A DNA stretch of 33,905 nt, taken from assembly GCA_022653735.1 (NCBI GenBank), contig JALCSU010000025.1, forward strand, positions 1 through 33,905. The letters run 5' to 3'. Source of the DNA: Bacteroidales bacterium. GTDB lineage: Bacteria > Bacteroidota > Bacteroidia > Bacteroidales > UBA932. Below are positions 8,524-17,207 of this stretch, one piece after another; the first letter of the stretch is position 1, and each line of letters begins with the position of its first letter. The translations under genes were made by a program, and so were the position numbers. A model generated the notes under the pieces. It ran no database searches, was not told the DNA's origin, and worked only from the letters and a program-made list of their open reading frames with translations.

Positions 8524-11502
8524 TTAAAAATCCACATTTACTCCGAAAGTTACCGATTTCACGTTAGGATAGGTGCCCCAGTCTATGCCCATGCTGGTTG
8601 CAGCGGTGGACTGGCTCATCTCTGGGTCATATCCCGAATAGCCGGTGATGGTGAACATATTTTCTAATGTCACGTATGGGCTTATCTTCTTTACATGTAA
8701 TTTATCAAGGAACTTGCCCGAGAAATCGTACGAGAGCGTTATATTCTTAAATTTCAAGAAAGAGCCATCTTCAACCCAGCGAGAAGATGCTCTCAGGTTA
8801 CTCAATTCGCCGGCCTTCGGTATATCCGTGACCATTCCTGGCACTCTCCAGCGTCGCAGCACGTCAGTGGTCTGATTGGCCCCAGTGTACATTCCGATCA
8901 TCTCGATCTTAGAAGCATTGTAAACATCGTTACCGACGGAGCCTGTGATTAGCAGACTGAGGTTAAATCCCTTATAACTGAACGTATTAGTCATTCCAAA
9001 CGTAAAGTCTGGGTTAGCGTCGCCAATGTAATGCTTGTCAGAGGAGTTGATCTTGCCGTCCTCGTTCAAGTCTTTGTATTTTATCATTCCGGTCTCAGGG
9101 TCAACGCCTTCGGCAGTATAGCCCCAGAACCTTGAAAGAGGCTGGCCAGGAGTCATCCTGACTACATATTCGCTAAGGGCCTCCGACGTGACGGTATAGT
9201 AATACACTTGCTGGAGAGAAAGTTTCTCAAGCTTATTCCTGTTCATGGAAATGTTGAAATCAGTATTCCATTTGAAACCGTTCTTGTCTAAATTCACGGA
9301 AGAAACCGCGAATTCAAGTCCCCAGTTGCTCATCTCGCCCTCATTGCGTGTGATGCTTGAATATGGAGCTGGCAGAGGAACGTCCATCAGTAGGTCTTTC
9401 GTGTATTTATAATATCCGTCAAGAGTGAATGTCAAACGGCTGTTCAGAACGGACATGTCAATGCCGACATTCGTCTGAGTCGTGGTCTCCCAGGTAAGCT
9501 CTTTGTTGCCAATGTTGGCTTTTGAGCCAAGCGTAGGAGTGGCTTCAGCATAATTAGGATCTGTCCAGTCGTAGTAATTGGTATTGTACCTCTGAACCCA
9601 AGCATAATCGCCTAGGCCAGACTGGTTTCCTTGCTGTCCCCAGCCGATTCGAAGCTTCAAATCATTCAACCATGCAATGTCCTTCATAAAATTCTCGCCA
9701 GTAATTCTCCAAGCCGCAGAGGCAGAAGGGAAATACCCCCAGCGATGGCCAGGCGCAAGCTTTGAAGAACCATCGGCCCTGAAATTCACTGTAAGATAAT
9801 ACTTGCTGTCGTAGTTGTATGCTATGCGCCCAAGATAAGACATTATGCTCCATTCTGACATGCTAGTGTCTTGGCCTCGCAGGCCACCTCTATTGCCACC
9901 GTCTAGACCTTTAAGCACATTGCCATAGTCCGGCGAAAAATAGTTTCTGCTGCCAGAAAGATATTCGTAACGAGATGTGGTAGCGGATGTTCCTGCCATT
10001 ACTTCAACGTTGTGCACGTCGCTGAAGGAATTGGAATATGTGAAAATATTGTCATATACCATTCTCCTGTCATCGCTCCTGCTGTCAGAAGCTTCTCCAT
10101 GCTGGGTCCTTCCATATGAAGTGTGGATAGGATCTAGGAAATAATACGAGTGAATCCATCTCCGGTCCATACTGACCGTAGATTTAAAATTCAGATGATC
10201 CGAGAAATTGATCTGCGCATAGCCAGACATGATGGCTCTGTCCGTCGCAGAATAGTTATTCTCCGTTCTTGCAATATTCTCAGAAGGGGTGGTCAGGTTC
10301 GCGCCGTAGAACTCTGTCCAGTACCAGTCCGGGTTAGTCTCGCTCCAAGGCTTTGCGTAAGTAGGAGTGTTGATGACACTCAGCACGACTCCGGCACGGT
10401 TGGAACCTGTGCCAGAAATGATCCCGTTATTCTTATAATGCGAATATGCCACGTTCGCGCCAACCGTGAGCCACTTATACAAATCTGAGTCAACGTTTAG
10501 CTTCACGTTGTATCTCTTATTGTAAGCGACTCTGAATATTCCTTCTTCATCTGTGTAGCCACCGCTAAGATAGAACCTCGTTTTGTCGCCAGCATTTGAC
10601 ACCGAAAGCTGATAATTTTGTGTCACGCCAGTACGGTAGGCTTCGTCGAACCAGTCTGTTTCATCTTTAAGCCCGTCCGGCAGAGTAGCCGCCCCTATCT
10701 CGTCCATAAGATCTTTATACTGAGCCACATTCAGGACATCATAGGTTTTCGTGACCTTGTTCAGGGCTACGTAGGAATTAAATTTCACGATAGGGCCTTT
10801 GCCTTTAGCCCCATGTTTAGTGGTGATAAGAATCACGCCGTTAGCTGCGCGGGAACCGTAAATGGCAGCCGATGAAGCGTCTTTAAGAATCTGCATGGAT
10901 TCGATGTCACCTGGGGACAGGTATGCTATGGCATAATTGCCGGTTCCCACAGGCACGCCATCCACGACGTAAAGAGGATCGTTGCTAGATGCAATTGAAC
11001 TCGCGCCTCGGACTCTCACTGTCATTCCGCTTCCCGGCAGGCCGCTGGTCTGAGTCACTTGCACTCCTGCTACCTTACCTTGAATGAATCCAGACGTTTC
11101 AGTGACCGGCCTGAGTTCAAGGTCCTCCGTGGACACGGTCGACACAGCTGTCGTCAGGTCTCTCTTCTTTACGGAACCGTAACCTATCGCGACGACGGCA
11201 TCAAGAGCCAGAGCCTCTTCTTCGACTGTGACATTGATGACGGAGCGTCCATTGACGCTGACCGTCACGGTCTTATATCCCAATGAAGAATATTCAAGCA
11301 CGGCATCCGGACCGCTGACATTGATTTGGTACATGCCATTTGCATCTGTGGCGACTCCATTGCGAGTGTTCTTCTCGACCACGGTCAGCCCGACCAGAGG
11401 CTGTCCGCCCGAATCCGTCACTGTACCTTTTACCGACTGCCTCTGAGCGTGCATGGTCGTAACGCCCAGAAACATCATGAAAACAAAGAGATATTTACGC
11501 AT
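8524..11502 (-). CDS. susC: SusC/RagA TonB-dependent outer membrane transporter
   Basis: This 992-residue protein begins with a cleavable signal (MRKYLFVFMMFLGVTTMHAQ), followed by a carboxypeptidase-regulatory-like beta sandwich (about 22-95), a TonB box region near ALDAVVAIGYGSVKKRDL, a plug (about 115-215) with the family signature PLYVVDGVPVGTG and the ILKDASSAAIYGSRAANGVILITTK stretch, and a 22-strand barrel ending in Phe. It imports oligosaccharides across the outer membrane using TonB energy, with the SusD lid. It is the first gene of the operon and the likely target of its regulation. Confidence 0.96.
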   Translation of the reverse strand: MRKYLFVFMMFLGVTTMHAQRQSVKGTVTDSGGQPLVGLTVVEKNTRNGVATDANGMYQINVSGPDAVLEYSSLGYKTVTVSVNGRSVINVTVEEEALALDAVVAIGYGSVKKRDLTTAVSTVSTEDLELRPVTETSGFIQGKVAGVQVTQTSGLPGSGMTVRVRGASSIASSNDPLYVVDGVPVGTGNYAIAYLSPGDIESMQILKDASSAAIYGSRAANGVILITTKHGAKGKGPIVKFNSYVALNKVTKTYDVLNVAQYKDLMDEIGAATLPDGLKDETDWFDEAYRTGVTQNYQLSVSNAGDKTRFYLSGGYTDEEGIFRVAYNKRYNVKLNVDSDLYKWLTVGANVAYSHYKNNGIISGTGSNRAGVVLSVINTPTYAKPWSETNPDWYWTEFYGANLTTPSENIARTENNYSATDRAIMSGYAQINFSDHLNFKSTVSMDRRWIHSYYFLDPIHTSYGRTQHGEASDSRSDDRRMVYDNIFTYSNSFSDVHNVEVMAGTSATTSRYEYLSGSRNYFSPDYGNVLKGLDGGNRGGLRGQDTSMSEWSIMSYLGRIAYNYDSKYYLTVNFRADGSSKLAPGHRWGYFPSASAAWRITGENFMKDIAWLNDLKLRIGWGQQGNQSGLGDYAWVQRYNTNYYDWTDPNYAEATPTLGSKANIGNKELTWETTTQTNVGIDMSVLNSRLTFTLDGYYKYTKDLLMDVPLPAPYSSITRNEGEMSNWGLEFAVSSVNLDKNGFKWNTDFNISMNRNKLEKLSLQQVYYYTVTSEALSEYVVRMTPGQPLSRFWGYTAEGVDPETGMIKYKDLNEDGKINSSDKHYIGDANPDFTFGMTNTFSYKGFNLSLLITGSVGNDVYNASKIEMIGMYTGANQTTDVLRRWRVPGMVTDIPKAGELSNLRASSRWVEDGSFLKFKNITLSYDFSGKFLDKLHVKKISPYVTLENMFTITGYSGYDPEMSQSTAATSMGIDWGTYPNVKSVTFGVNVDF

Positions 11503-11548
11503 AATGTTTATTAATTTTTGTGGCTGATGCTAGCCCAATAGTCATTGT

Positions 11549-11556
11549 CAAATATA
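11549..11556 (-). promoter_or_regulatory. -7 promoter element for the susC operon
   Basis: TATATTTG on the minus strand matches TAnnTTTG, 46 nt before the susC ATG. The nearest TTTG upstream is 27 nt away, too far for a standard -33, so the promoter may depend on an activator. Confidence 0.45.
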
Positions 11557-11562
11557 GCAATC

Positions 11563-11572
11563 AAAACGTTTT
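11563..11572. promoter_or_regulatory. AAAACGTTTT palindrome, possible operator
   Basis: This is a perfect 10-bp inverted repeat with a central CG, placed 6 nt upstream of the susC -7 box, where a repressor would block polymerase. Its shape resembles LacI/GalR-family operators. No LacI-type gene is in the window. Confidence 0.35.
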
Positions 11573-11782
11573 ATCAGACCAGGCAAAAAGTTTAAAGTGG
11601 ATGAAATGGAGAACGCATTTAGAGGCACCGCATTAATTATCAATATTTTATATCATAAGCCAGAATAAACAAAATGTAGATTTACGGAGGCCGGAATATA
11701 TATCATGGATGATTTCTCTGTTACATTTAACAAGAAAATCCGTTAATCTTTGAAAGACATGAAAAAAATCAAATAGAATTAA

Positions 11783-11790
11783 TATATTTG
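11783..11790 (+). promoter_or_regulatory. -7 promoter element for the S41 protease operon
   Basis: TATATTTG lies 18 nt before the ATG at 11809. A TTTG is found at 11749-11752 but 30 nt away, so no proper -33 element is seen. Confidence 0.4.
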
Positions 11791-11808
11791 TTTAACTAAA
11801 TAACTATT

Positions 11809-14800
11809 ATGACCAGAATCAATATTTTTTCTGCCAAGGCATTCCGCATGTGCGCAATCGCCACGGCAATCTCGATGTCATTCGCGACATTTGCCCAGGA
11901 AACGCCTAAGTGGCTGAGGAAAAATGCAATATCGCCGGACGGAAACGTTGTGGCATTCTGCTATAAAGGCGATATCTACACTGTCGGGATTGCAGGAGGG
12001 CAGGCAATCCAGATAACAAGCAACGAAGCCTATGATTCGGATCCGATCTGGATGCCGGACGGGAAGAACATCATTTTCTCATCCACCAGGGAAGGATCCA
12101 AAGACATATTCATGACATCTGCCAAAGGCGGAAAGCCGAAGAGGCTCACAGACTATCCTGGCAGCGAGACGCCTTTGTGCGTGCTTCCTGACGGGAGGAT
12201 AATTTTCCAGGCAAACATCGGCCAAGACGTAAAGTACGGCGGATTTCCTGGTTCGGCACAGCTCTGGCAGGTGGACACCAATGCGAAAAGGCCATTGTTG
12301 GTCACTTCGCTCCCAATCATGAACATGAGCGTTAATGCGTCGGGAACAGTCATTTACGAAGATTACAAAGGGTATGAGGACAACCTAAGGAAGCACCATG
12401 CTTCTTCAGTGACCCGTGATATATGGATGTACTCAGGCACGCAGAAGAACCCTGGCAGGTTCAGCATCAACGGGGACGGAGACTCGAAATTCACGAAGCT
12501 CAGCTCTTTCAAGGGCGAGGACCGCAACCCTGTGTTCGCCGCCGATGGAAAGACCTATTACTTCCTCAGCGAAGCCGATGGCACTCTGAACATCTACAAG
12601 GCCTCCATAGATGCCCCGGGCAGGCAGACTCAGCTTACGAAATTCACGAAGAACCCTGTCAGGTATCTCTCGGTTGCGAAGAATGGGACGCTCTGCTTCT
12701 CTTGGAACGGTGACCTCTATGCCTTGAGGGAAGGCGGCTCGCCTGAGAAAATTTCCATCAGCGTGTCAAGGGACCAGACTGAAAGCGATTTGAGATACAT
12801 TACTTTCACCAGCGGAGGCAGCAGCGTGGCCATTTCTCCCAACGAGAAGGAAATCGCAGTCGTAGCTCATGGGGAGGTTTTCGTGACTTCCATCGATTAC
12901 AAGACTACCAGAAGGATCACGAACACTCCGCAGCAGGAAAGAAACGTAAGCTTCTCCAAGGACGGACGCACGCTCTATTATTCCTCCGAAAGGGACGGAT
13001 ACTGGGCGATATACAAGACTACCCTGGACGACAAAGACGAAAAATATTTCACGTATGCCACCAAGCTTAAAGAAGAGAGATTCACCGATGCAGGGCAGAC
13101 ATGCTTCCAGCCGGATGTGTCCCCTGACGGGAAATGGGTGGCATTCTTGCGCGACAGGACCGAGCTGGTGATCAAAGCTACGGAAGGTGGCAAAGAGAAA
13201 TCGCTCATGAAAGATGCGACATATTCCTACACTGACGGAGATCTCGGGTTCGAATGGAGCCCGGACAGCCACTACCTGCTGACCACATACCAAGCAAACG
13301 GCGGATGGAACAATACTGACGTCGCTTTGATAGACATAGATAACGGCCAGATAACAGACCTCACTAGGAGCGGCTACACCGATGGGAATTTCAAATGGGT
13401 TCTGGGAGGCAAGGCGATGGCGTGGCAGTCAGACAAGTACGGATTCAGGAGCCATGGCAGCTGGGGTTCTGAGGACGACATTTACCTGATGTTCTTCGAC
13501 GCCAAGGAAATGAGTAAATTCCTCCAGGATGAGGAAAGCGAGGCGATAGCCAAGGCAATAGAGGAAGGTGGCAAAGAGAAGACAGAGAAGCAGGTGAAGA
13601 AAGAAGAGGAGAAGGAAAAGAAAGATTCCGTGAAACAGGCCGAAAAGCCTAAAAAGCTTGAACTCGACCTCGAACACAGGGATTACAGGATAAAGAAACT
13701 CACCCGCTTCGCCGGCAGGCTCGGAGACTATTTCCTGACCAATGACGGGAAGAAACTCTACTATATCTCGCGCCTGGAAAAGAGCTATGACCTCTGCCTC
13801 CTGGATGTGAAGAAAGGAGACATCAGCGTGCTGAGAAAGGGCGTGAGCGGAATTCTGGTTCCGTCAAGGGACGGCAAATACATCTACATCTGCAACGGAG
13901 CCACCATCACTCGGATGAGCACTGACAACAATTCCACCAAGAGCATTTCATTCTCCGGAGACTTTGAATATAAGCCAGTTCAGGAACGTGAATATCTCTT
14001 CAGCCATGTATGGAAGCAGGTGAAGGAAAAATTCTACGATCCTGCCCTGCACGGAATAGACTGGGACGGCTACAAGGCCAATTACGAGCAATTCCTGCCA
14101 TACATCAATAATGATTTGGATTTCGCAGACCTGCTGTCAGAGATGCTAGGCGAGCTGAATGCGTCACACACGGGAGCAAGATATTATTCATCATCACGGC
14201 TCAACATCGGCAGGCTGGGTGTCATCTACGACTACGATTACGATGGTGACGGGCTGAAGATAGCCGAAGTGCTTCTTAACGGGGTCATAAACCTGGCCGA
14301 CCCTGAAATCAAGGCCGGAGACATCATTCTTGCAATCAACGGCCAGCCAATCAAGGCAGGCGAAAGCTGGTTCAAGCTGCTGCAGAACACTGTGGGCAAA
14401 AAGACTGCGCTGAAAATCAAGAAAGGCAAAAAAGAAGTCGAGTTGTTCGTAACGCCTAGCTCATACGAATCAAATCTCTTGTACGACAGGTGGGTGCAGC
14501 AAAGAGAAGACGAGGTGGACAAGCTCTCCGGAGGAAAGGTGGGATATTCTCATGTTTCCGGAATGGACTCTCCTAGCTTCAGGCAGGTATATTCCAAGAT
14601 TCTCGGGAAATACCGCACAGCTGACGCTGCCATCATCGACACTCGCCACAATGGTGGCGGATGGCTGCACGATGACTTGGCATCGTTCTTAAGCGGCAAG
14701 GAATATCTTAAATTCCAGCCGCGCGGGAAATACATCGGAAGCGAGCCTTTCAGCAGGTGGACGAAACCGTCCTGCGTCCTCATGTGCGAGGACGATTACT

Positions 14801-15078
14801 CTGACGCCTCGATGTTCCCATACACCTACAAGACGCTCGGACTCGGCAAGCTTATTGGTCAGCCTGTGCCAGGCACCGGAACCGCCGTGTGGTGGGAATA
14901 CATGATGAATGGAGTGGTGTTCGGCATCCCTGAGGTCGGCTCGTGGGCAATCAAAGAGGGAAGATACCTTGAGAATATGCAGATAGAGCCTGACATCTAC
15001 GTGGACAACGACCCAGCTTCAATCCTTCGTGGCGAAGACAAGCAGCTTGAAGCCGCAGTGAAAGAAATGATGAAATAA
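11809..15078 (+). CDS. tricorn-like S41 serine protease, exported
   Basis: This 1089-residue protein starts with a signal peptide ending near SFATFAQ. Residues about 35-560 are WD40/PD40 beta-propeller repeats (motifs such as ISPDGNVVAF, WMPDGKNIIFSS, FSKDGRTLYYSSERDG). A highly charged Lys/Glu stretch follows at about 575-625, then further propeller blades. The C-terminal third is the S41 unit: a helical part with His787 (NASHTGAR), a PDZ-like domain (about 790-870), and the core with Ser998 (DDYSDASMFPY) and a PVPGTGTAVWWE loop. It should act in the periplasm as a large peptidase trimming peptides, possibly bound to partners through PDZ and propellers. It is followed after 10 nt by a GT2 gene. 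Family assignment is firm; substrates are unknown. Confidence 0.93.
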   Translation: MTRINIFSAKAFRMCAIATAISMSFATFAQETPKWLRKNAISPDGNVVAFCYKGDIYTVGIAGGQAIQITSNEAYDSDPIWMPDGKNIIFSSTREGSKDIFMTSAKGGKPKRLTDYPGSETPLCVLPDGRIIFQANIGQDVKYGGFPGSAQLWQVDTNAKRPLLVTSLPIMNMSVNASGTVIYEDYKGYEDNLRKHHASSVTRDIWMYSGTQKNPGRFSINGDGDSKFTKLSSFKGEDRNPVFAADGKTYYFLSEADGTLNIYKASIDAPGRQTQLTKFTKNPVRYLSVAKNGTLCFSWNGDLYALREGGSPEKISISVSRDQTESDLRYITFTSGGSSVAISPNEKEIAVVAHGEVFVTSIDYKTTRRITNTPQQERNVSFSKDGRTLYYSSERDGYWAIYKTTLDDKDEKYFTYATKLKEERFTDAGQTCFQPDVSPDGKWVAFLRDRTELVIKATEGGKEKSLMKDATYSYTDGDLGFEWSPDSHYLLTTYQANGGWNNTDVALIDIDNGQITDLTRSGYTDGNFKWVLGGKAMAWQSDKYGFRSHGSWGSEDDIYLMFFDAKEMSKFLQDEESEAIAKAIEEGGKEKTEKQVKKEEEKEKKDSVKQAEKPKKLELDLEHRDYRIKKLTRFAGRLGDYFLTNDGKKLYYISRLEKSYDLCLLDVKKGDISVLRKGVSGILVPSRDGKYIYICNGATITRMSTDNNSTKSISFSGDFEYKPVQEREYLFSHVWKQVKEKFYDPALHGIDWDGYKANYEQFLPYINNDLDFADLLSEMLGELNASHTGARYYSSSRLNIGRLGVIYDYDYDGDGLKIAEVLLNGVINLADPEIKAGDIILAINGQPIKAGESWFKLLQNTVGKKTALKIKKGKKEVELFVTPSSYESNLLYDRWVQQREDEVDKLSGGKVGYSHVSGMDSPSFRQVYSKILGKYRTADAAIIDTRHNGGGWLHDDLASFLSGKEYLKFQPRGKYIGSEPFSRWTKPSCVLMCEDDYSDASMFPYTYKTLGLGKLIGQPVPGTGTAVWWEYMMNGVVFGIPEVGSWAIKEGRYLENMQIEPDIYVDNDPASILRGEDKQLEAAVKEMMK

Positions 15079-15088
15079 CATAAGAGAA

Positions 15089-15811
15089 ATGGACAAGAAA
15101 CTGGTCATAATACCTACCTACAACGAAAAGGAAAACATCGAAGCCATCGTCAGGAAGGTGTTTTCCCTTGAAGGAGGCTTTCACATCCTGGTGATAGACG
15201 ATGGCTCCCCCGACGGAACAGCAACAATCGTGAAAAGGCTGCAAGCCGAGTTCACAGACAGGCTTTTTTTAATCGAAAGGCCTGGCAAGCAAGGACTAGG
15301 AACAGCCTATCTGACCGGTTTCCGCTGGTCCATGGAGAATGGCTACGACTACACTACCGAAATGGATGCCGATTTCTCGCACAATCCGGAAGACCTGCCA
15401 AAGCTCTACGAAGCAGCCAAGGAATGCGGAGGAATCGCTATCGGGTCACGTTACTGCAACGGGATAAGCGTCGTGAACTGGCCTCTGGGAAGGATACTGA
15501 TGTCCTATTGCGCATCGATATACGTGAAGACAGTTCTGGGGATGAAGGTCCAGGACTGCACCGCCGGCTTCGTATGCTACTCTCGAAATGTGCTTGAAGC
15601 AATAGACTTAGACGATGTGAGGATGAAAGGGTACGGCTTTCAGATCGAGATGAAGTACACCACTTACAAACTCGGATTCAACATAAAGGAAGTACCTATC
15701 ATATTCGTAAATCGCAAGCTCGGCACGTCAAAGATGAGCGGAGGCATTTTCGGAGAGGCATTCTGGGGCGTCATAAAGCTTCGGTTCAGAAAGATTCATA
15801 GACGCAGTTAG
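15089..15811 (+). CDS. polyprenol-phosphate mannosyltransferase-like GT2
   Basis: This 240-residue GT2 enzyme resembles the soluble, DPM1-like form: LVIIPTYNEKENI, VIDDGSPDGT, GKQGLGTAYLTGF, the metal site EMDADFSHNP, and FVNRKLGTSKMSGG near the end. No membrane segments are present. It would transfer mannose (or another hexose) from GDP-sugar to a polyprenyl phosphate on the inner face of the inner membrane, supplying lipid-linked sugar for glycan or protein glycosylation. Its TAG stop is followed at once by the pyrC ATG (TAGATG), indicating coupled translation. The exact sugar is inferred. Confidence 0.88.
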   Translation: MDKKLVIIPTYNEKENIEAIVRKVFSLEGGFHILVIDDGSPDGTATIVKRLQAEFTDRLFLIERPGKQGLGTAYLTGFRWSMENGYDYTTEMDADFSHNPEDLPKLYEAAKECGGIAIGSRYCNGISVVNWPLGRILMSYCASIYVKTVLGMKVQDCTAGFVCYSRNVLEAIDLDDVRMKGYGFQIEMKYTTYKLGFNIKEVPIIFVNRKLGTSKMSGGIFGEAFWGVIKLRFRKIHRRS

Positions 15812-17203
15812 ATGGCTCGTACTCTGCTTGCCAACGCTCGGATACTGACCGGGGAATGTTTAAGGGTCGGGGCTCTCGGCATCGAGGGCCCTGATATTGT
15901 TGGAATATGGGTCCGAGGAGAGGGCGTTAGCGATGACGAAAAAGCTATCGAAGCTTTCCCTGGGGCGGAAATCATAGACCTTGACGGAAGACTGCTGATG
16001 GCTGGCGGAATAGATGCCCATGTGCATTTCAGGGAACCTGGCATGATGCAAAAAGCCGACATGGAAAGCGAATCCAAGGCTGCTTTGCTCGGAGGAATCA
16101 CTTCTTTCATAGACATGCCAAACACCTCCCCGCCATGCACTACGATTGAAGCCTTGCAAGATAAGCTGACAAGAGCCGAGGGGAGAAGTTGGTGCAACTA
16201 TGGCTTCCATTTAGGAGCGACAAATGCGAATGCTGGGATAATAAATGAATATCTTGCCAATGGCCTTGGAAAATATTTCTTTGGAATCAAGGTCTTCATG
16301 GGCTCGTCTACGGGGAATATGCTGGTCGACAGGGAAGATTCCTTGCAGAATATATTCAAGTTAAAAGGGAAGCCAATCCTGATACACAGCGAGGACGAAG
16401 GCATCATTAAAGCAAATCTTGAAAAGGCAAAAGCCAAGTTCTGCGAATATGACAAAGAAGGTCGCCTGGTCAGAGATGGGATTCCGTTCAGCGAGCACTC
16501 CCTGATTCGCAGCCGCGAGGCCTGCGTCAAATCTACCAGGAAGGCCCTGAAGTTAGCTGAAGAATTTGGCACGAGGCTGCATATCCTTCACGTAAGCACC
16601 TCCGACGAAGTTGATATGATTCGCGAAGCCAAGTCCCGTGGGGTTCATGTCACTGCTGAAACATCGGCGAATTATCTATGGTTCGACGACTCAGCTTACG
16701 ACTCCATGAGAGGGCTGGTCAAATGCAATCCTGCCATCAAGACTGCCCAAGACAGGGAGGCGCTCCGCAAAGCGTTGGCGGACGGCACGATTGACGTTAT
16801 CGGTTCAGACCATGCCCCTCACCTGCTTTCGGAGAAGCAGAGGGATTACCTCAATTGCCCTTCTGGAGTACCTTCCGTGCAGCAATCGCTCTCAGTCGCT
16901 CTCACTGTAGCGCATCAGTGCGGGATTCCGCTCACGAGAATCGCTTCCGCATATTCAGAAAACATAGCGCATATTCTCGGAATAGAGAAGAGAGGCTTCC
17001 TGAAGACGGGCAGCAGCGCCGACCTCACCGTGATAGACCCTGACGAAGAATTCACGGTGGGAATACCTGCTTATAAATGCGGCTGGACTCCTTACGAGGG
17101 GCTACGCCTCTGCGGGGCAGTAAAGATGGTCTTCCTGAATGGAGAGCTTGCCGTGAGAGATGGAATAGTCGTTTCCAGCAAGCCGTCAGGGCAGGCGATA
17201 TGA
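15812..17203 (+). CDS. pyrC: dihydroorotase
   Basis: This 463-residue amidohydrolase carries the full metal set: His70 and His72 in HVHFREPG, the likely carboxylated Lys160 (IKVFMGSSTGN), later His residues in ILIHSED and LHILHVST, and Asp333 in GSDHAPH. It closes N-carbamoyl-aspartate to dihydroorotate in de novo pyrimidine synthesis, in the cytoplasm. Length and motifs fit the Bacteroidetes dihydroorotase group rather than hydantoinase or allantoinase, although these are close relatives. It abuts the upstream GT2 gene with no spacer. It converges on tex with only 4 nt between stop codons. Confidence 0.92.
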   Translation: MARTLLANARILTGECLRVGALGIEGPDIVGIWVRGEGVSDDEKAIEAFPGAEIIDLDGRLLMAGGIDAHVHFREPGMMQKADMESESKAALLGGITSFIDMPNTSPPCTTIEALQDKLTRAEGRSWCNYGFHLGATNANAGIINEYLANGLGKYFFGIKVFMGSSTGNMLVDREDSLQNIFKLKGKPILIHSEDEGIIKANLEKAKAKFCEYDKEGRLVRDGIPFSEHSLIRSREACVKSTRKALKLAEEFGTRLHILHVSTSDEVDMIREAKSRGVHVTAETSANYLWFDDSAYDSMRGLVKCNPAIKTAQDREALRKALADGTIDVIGSDHAPHLLSEKQRDYLNCPSGVPSVQQSLSVALTVAHQCGIPLTRIASAYSENIAHILGIEKRGFLKTGSSADLTVIDPDEEFTVGIPAYKCGWTPYEGLRLCGAVKMVFLNGELAVRDGIVVSSKPSGQAI

Positions 17204-17207
17204 GAAA

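Larger units (their letters stand above)
11503..11808. other. divergent intergenic region, susC / S41 protease
   Basis: This is a 306-nt gene-free region between two divergent genes. It is AT-rich and holds a TATATTTG -7 box pointing each way, plus a perfect AAAACGTTTT palindrome beside the susC box. No small frame or RNA was recognised between them. Confidence 0.7.

Noticed and set aside
17204..17207. Shared terminator between pyrC and tex
   Set aside because: Only 4 nt separate the stop codons and no hairpin with a T-tract is visible nearby.
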